This document shows positions 63,231 through 64,000 of a DNA stretch of 64,000 nt, piece by piece. Numbering within the stretch: the first letter of the stretch is position 1; the number at the start of each line of letters is the position of its first letter. The notes beneath the pieces are model-generated. The model saw only the letters and a list, made by a program, of their open reading frames with translations, searched no databases and was not told where the DNA came from. A program made the translations under genes and the position numbers. Source of the stretch: AP-15 sp963781215 (GTDB lineage: Bacteria; Pseudomonadota; Alphaproteobacteria; ATCC43930; CGMCC-115725); the NCBI GenBank assembly GCA_963781215.1, contig CAWAFE010000031.1, forward strand, positions 34,600-98,599. Reading direction: 5' to 3'.

Positions 63231-63917
63231 GTGAACGTCGCCGTGCGGTTCACCGAAAGCCACGTCCTCGATCGCGCTGCGGTGTCGCGTTTGCTGCCGG
63301 AATTGTCGAGCGACGAGGCACTGGCCGCCGCGGCCTTCGCCTTTGACGAGGACCGCCGGACCTACATCGCCGCCCATGTTCTGCTGCGCCGGGGGTTGCG
63401 CGAGATGCTTGCCGGCGAGGAGCCGCGCCTCATGCGCGAGCCCCACGGCCGTCCCGTGCTTGAGCCGGGGCAGCGCGGCCGGCCGGCGCTGTCGTTCAGC
63501 CTGACCCATACAAGGGGCTTTGCCGCCTGCGCGCTGCTCCGCGGCGCGCCGGTCGGCATCGATGCCGAGGATGTTCGCCGCCCGGTCGACCTCGACGCCG
63601 TCGCCCGGCGGTGGTTCGCCCCATCGGAATGCCGGCTGCTAGAGGAGCTGCCACGGGAACGCCGCGCCGACGCGTTCTTCCGGATCTGGACGGCAAAGGA
63701 GGCGATCCTCAAGGCGACCGGGCTGGGATTGCGGATTTCGCCGGAACTGTTCGCGGTCGAACCGGGCGCCGGCCGCACCGTCATTCCAAAGGAGCTCGGC
63801 ATTCCAACACTCTGGCGTCTCGCCGAGCTCGTACCCGTGCCGCACATCCGGCTCGCCGTGGCGGTGCCGGGGCGAGGCCGCATCGCGCCGACGCTGACCC
63901 GGGTCGACCTCGAATGA
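63231..63917 (+). CDS. 4'-phosphopantetheinyl transferase (Sfp type)
   Basis: A 228-residue enzyme that attaches phosphopantetheine to carrier proteins of fatty-acid, polyketide or peptide synthases. The metal/CoA motifs are VGIDAEDVRRP and FFRIWTAKEAILKATGLGL (WxxKEA type). The N-terminal half has LSFSLTHTRGFAACAL, the usual SHS-like region, here THT. GTG 63231 begins directly at the domain; the longer frame to 63111 overlaps the peroxiredoxin promoter. No synthase gene lies in the window. Confidence 0.9.
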   Translation: MNVAVRFTESHVLDRAAVSRLLPELSSDEALAAAAFAFDEDRRTYIAAHVLLRRGLREMLAGEEPRLMREPHGRPVLEPGQRGRPALSFSLTHTRGFAACALLRGAPVGIDAEDVRRPVDLDAVARRWFAPSECRLLEELPRERRADAFFRIWTAKEAILKATGLGLRISPELFAVEPGAGRTVIPKELGIPTLWRLAELVPVPHIRLAVAVPGRGRIAPTLTRVDLE

Positions 63918-64000
63918 AGCCGCGCGTCGTAGGTCAGCCCAAGGGGAGCAAGCCTAGGACAGTGCCGGCGGTGCGGACTCAAGGCCGCAATAGGCCGCTG

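Overview
This 64 kb window is high-GC, densely packed chromosomal DNA from what is most likely a soil or aquatic alphaproteobacterium. The pointers are an overlapping accD-folC pair, a long-form leuA, many GTG starts and four-base ATGA/GTGA gene overlaps, short palindromic intergenic repeats of the kind common in alphaproteobacterial genomes, and a relic PEP-CTERM protein. No rRNA, tRNA, CRISPR array, prophage or insertion sequence was recognised. The exact genus cannot be read from the sequence.

Layout. 0-4.5 kb, minus strand: an Ldh-family dehydrogenase cut by the left edge, a secreted TPR protein, prephenate dehydratase (pheA) and a patatin-like lipase. 4.6-7 kb: two overlapping small membrane proteins, a secreted protein and a protealysin-like M4 metalloprotease. 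7.1-12.9 kb: a two-subunit molybdenum hydroxylase, a threonine-synthase-like PLP enzyme and a frameshifted GMC oxidoreductase. 13.0-16.4 kb: E1-alpha, E1-beta and E2 of a 2-oxoacid dehydrogenase complex, interrupted by a palindromic repeat. 16.4-19.3 kb: haloacid dehalogenase, folC and accD. 19.5-23.9 kb: a Sel1-type membrane protein, a truncated globin overlapping a PAS protein, a nitronate monooxygenase, a 59-residue membrane peptide and a class III cyclase. 24-30 kb: gamma-glutamyltransferase family protein, luciferase-like monooxygenase, dienelactone hydrolase and a hybrid histidine kinase. 30.3-33.7 kb: a GT22 mannosyltransferase followed by gene-poor DNA holding a decayed PEP-CTERM gene. 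33.7-41.2 kb: a DUF5996-cupin protein, glycerol kinase, a MetE-like enzyme and a 1104-residue zinc-ribbon/cyclase/ATPase/TPR regulator.

The most unusual segment is 41.3-46.3 kb. It has two tandem exported HExxH proteins of a family I do not recognise, convergent with an operon encoding a secreted Lys-rich protein, a YcaO cyclodehydratase and TfuA, the pair that makes backbone thioamides. 46.5-55.6 kb holds a second luciferase-like enzyme coupled to a GlcD-type FAD dehydrogenase, leuA, a heptose-epimerase-like gene, a glycosyltransferase, a D-2-hydroxyacid dehydrogenase and phhB. 55.7-61 kb holds a C13-type peptidase, an amidohydrolase, a frameshifted nucleotidyltransferase, an AT-richer frameshifted Fic gene and a DUF4157 protein with a second metalloprotease motif and a beta-rich tail. 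The right end has panE, a small exported protein, a peroxiredoxin and a phosphopantetheinyl transferase.

At least six otherwise conserved genes carry isolated one-base frameshifts, including leuA, which a free-living cell would be expected to keep. Several lie in or beside short runs of one base. Part of the apparent gene decay may therefore be sequencing error. The PEP-CTERM gene has so many breaks that real decay is more likely there.
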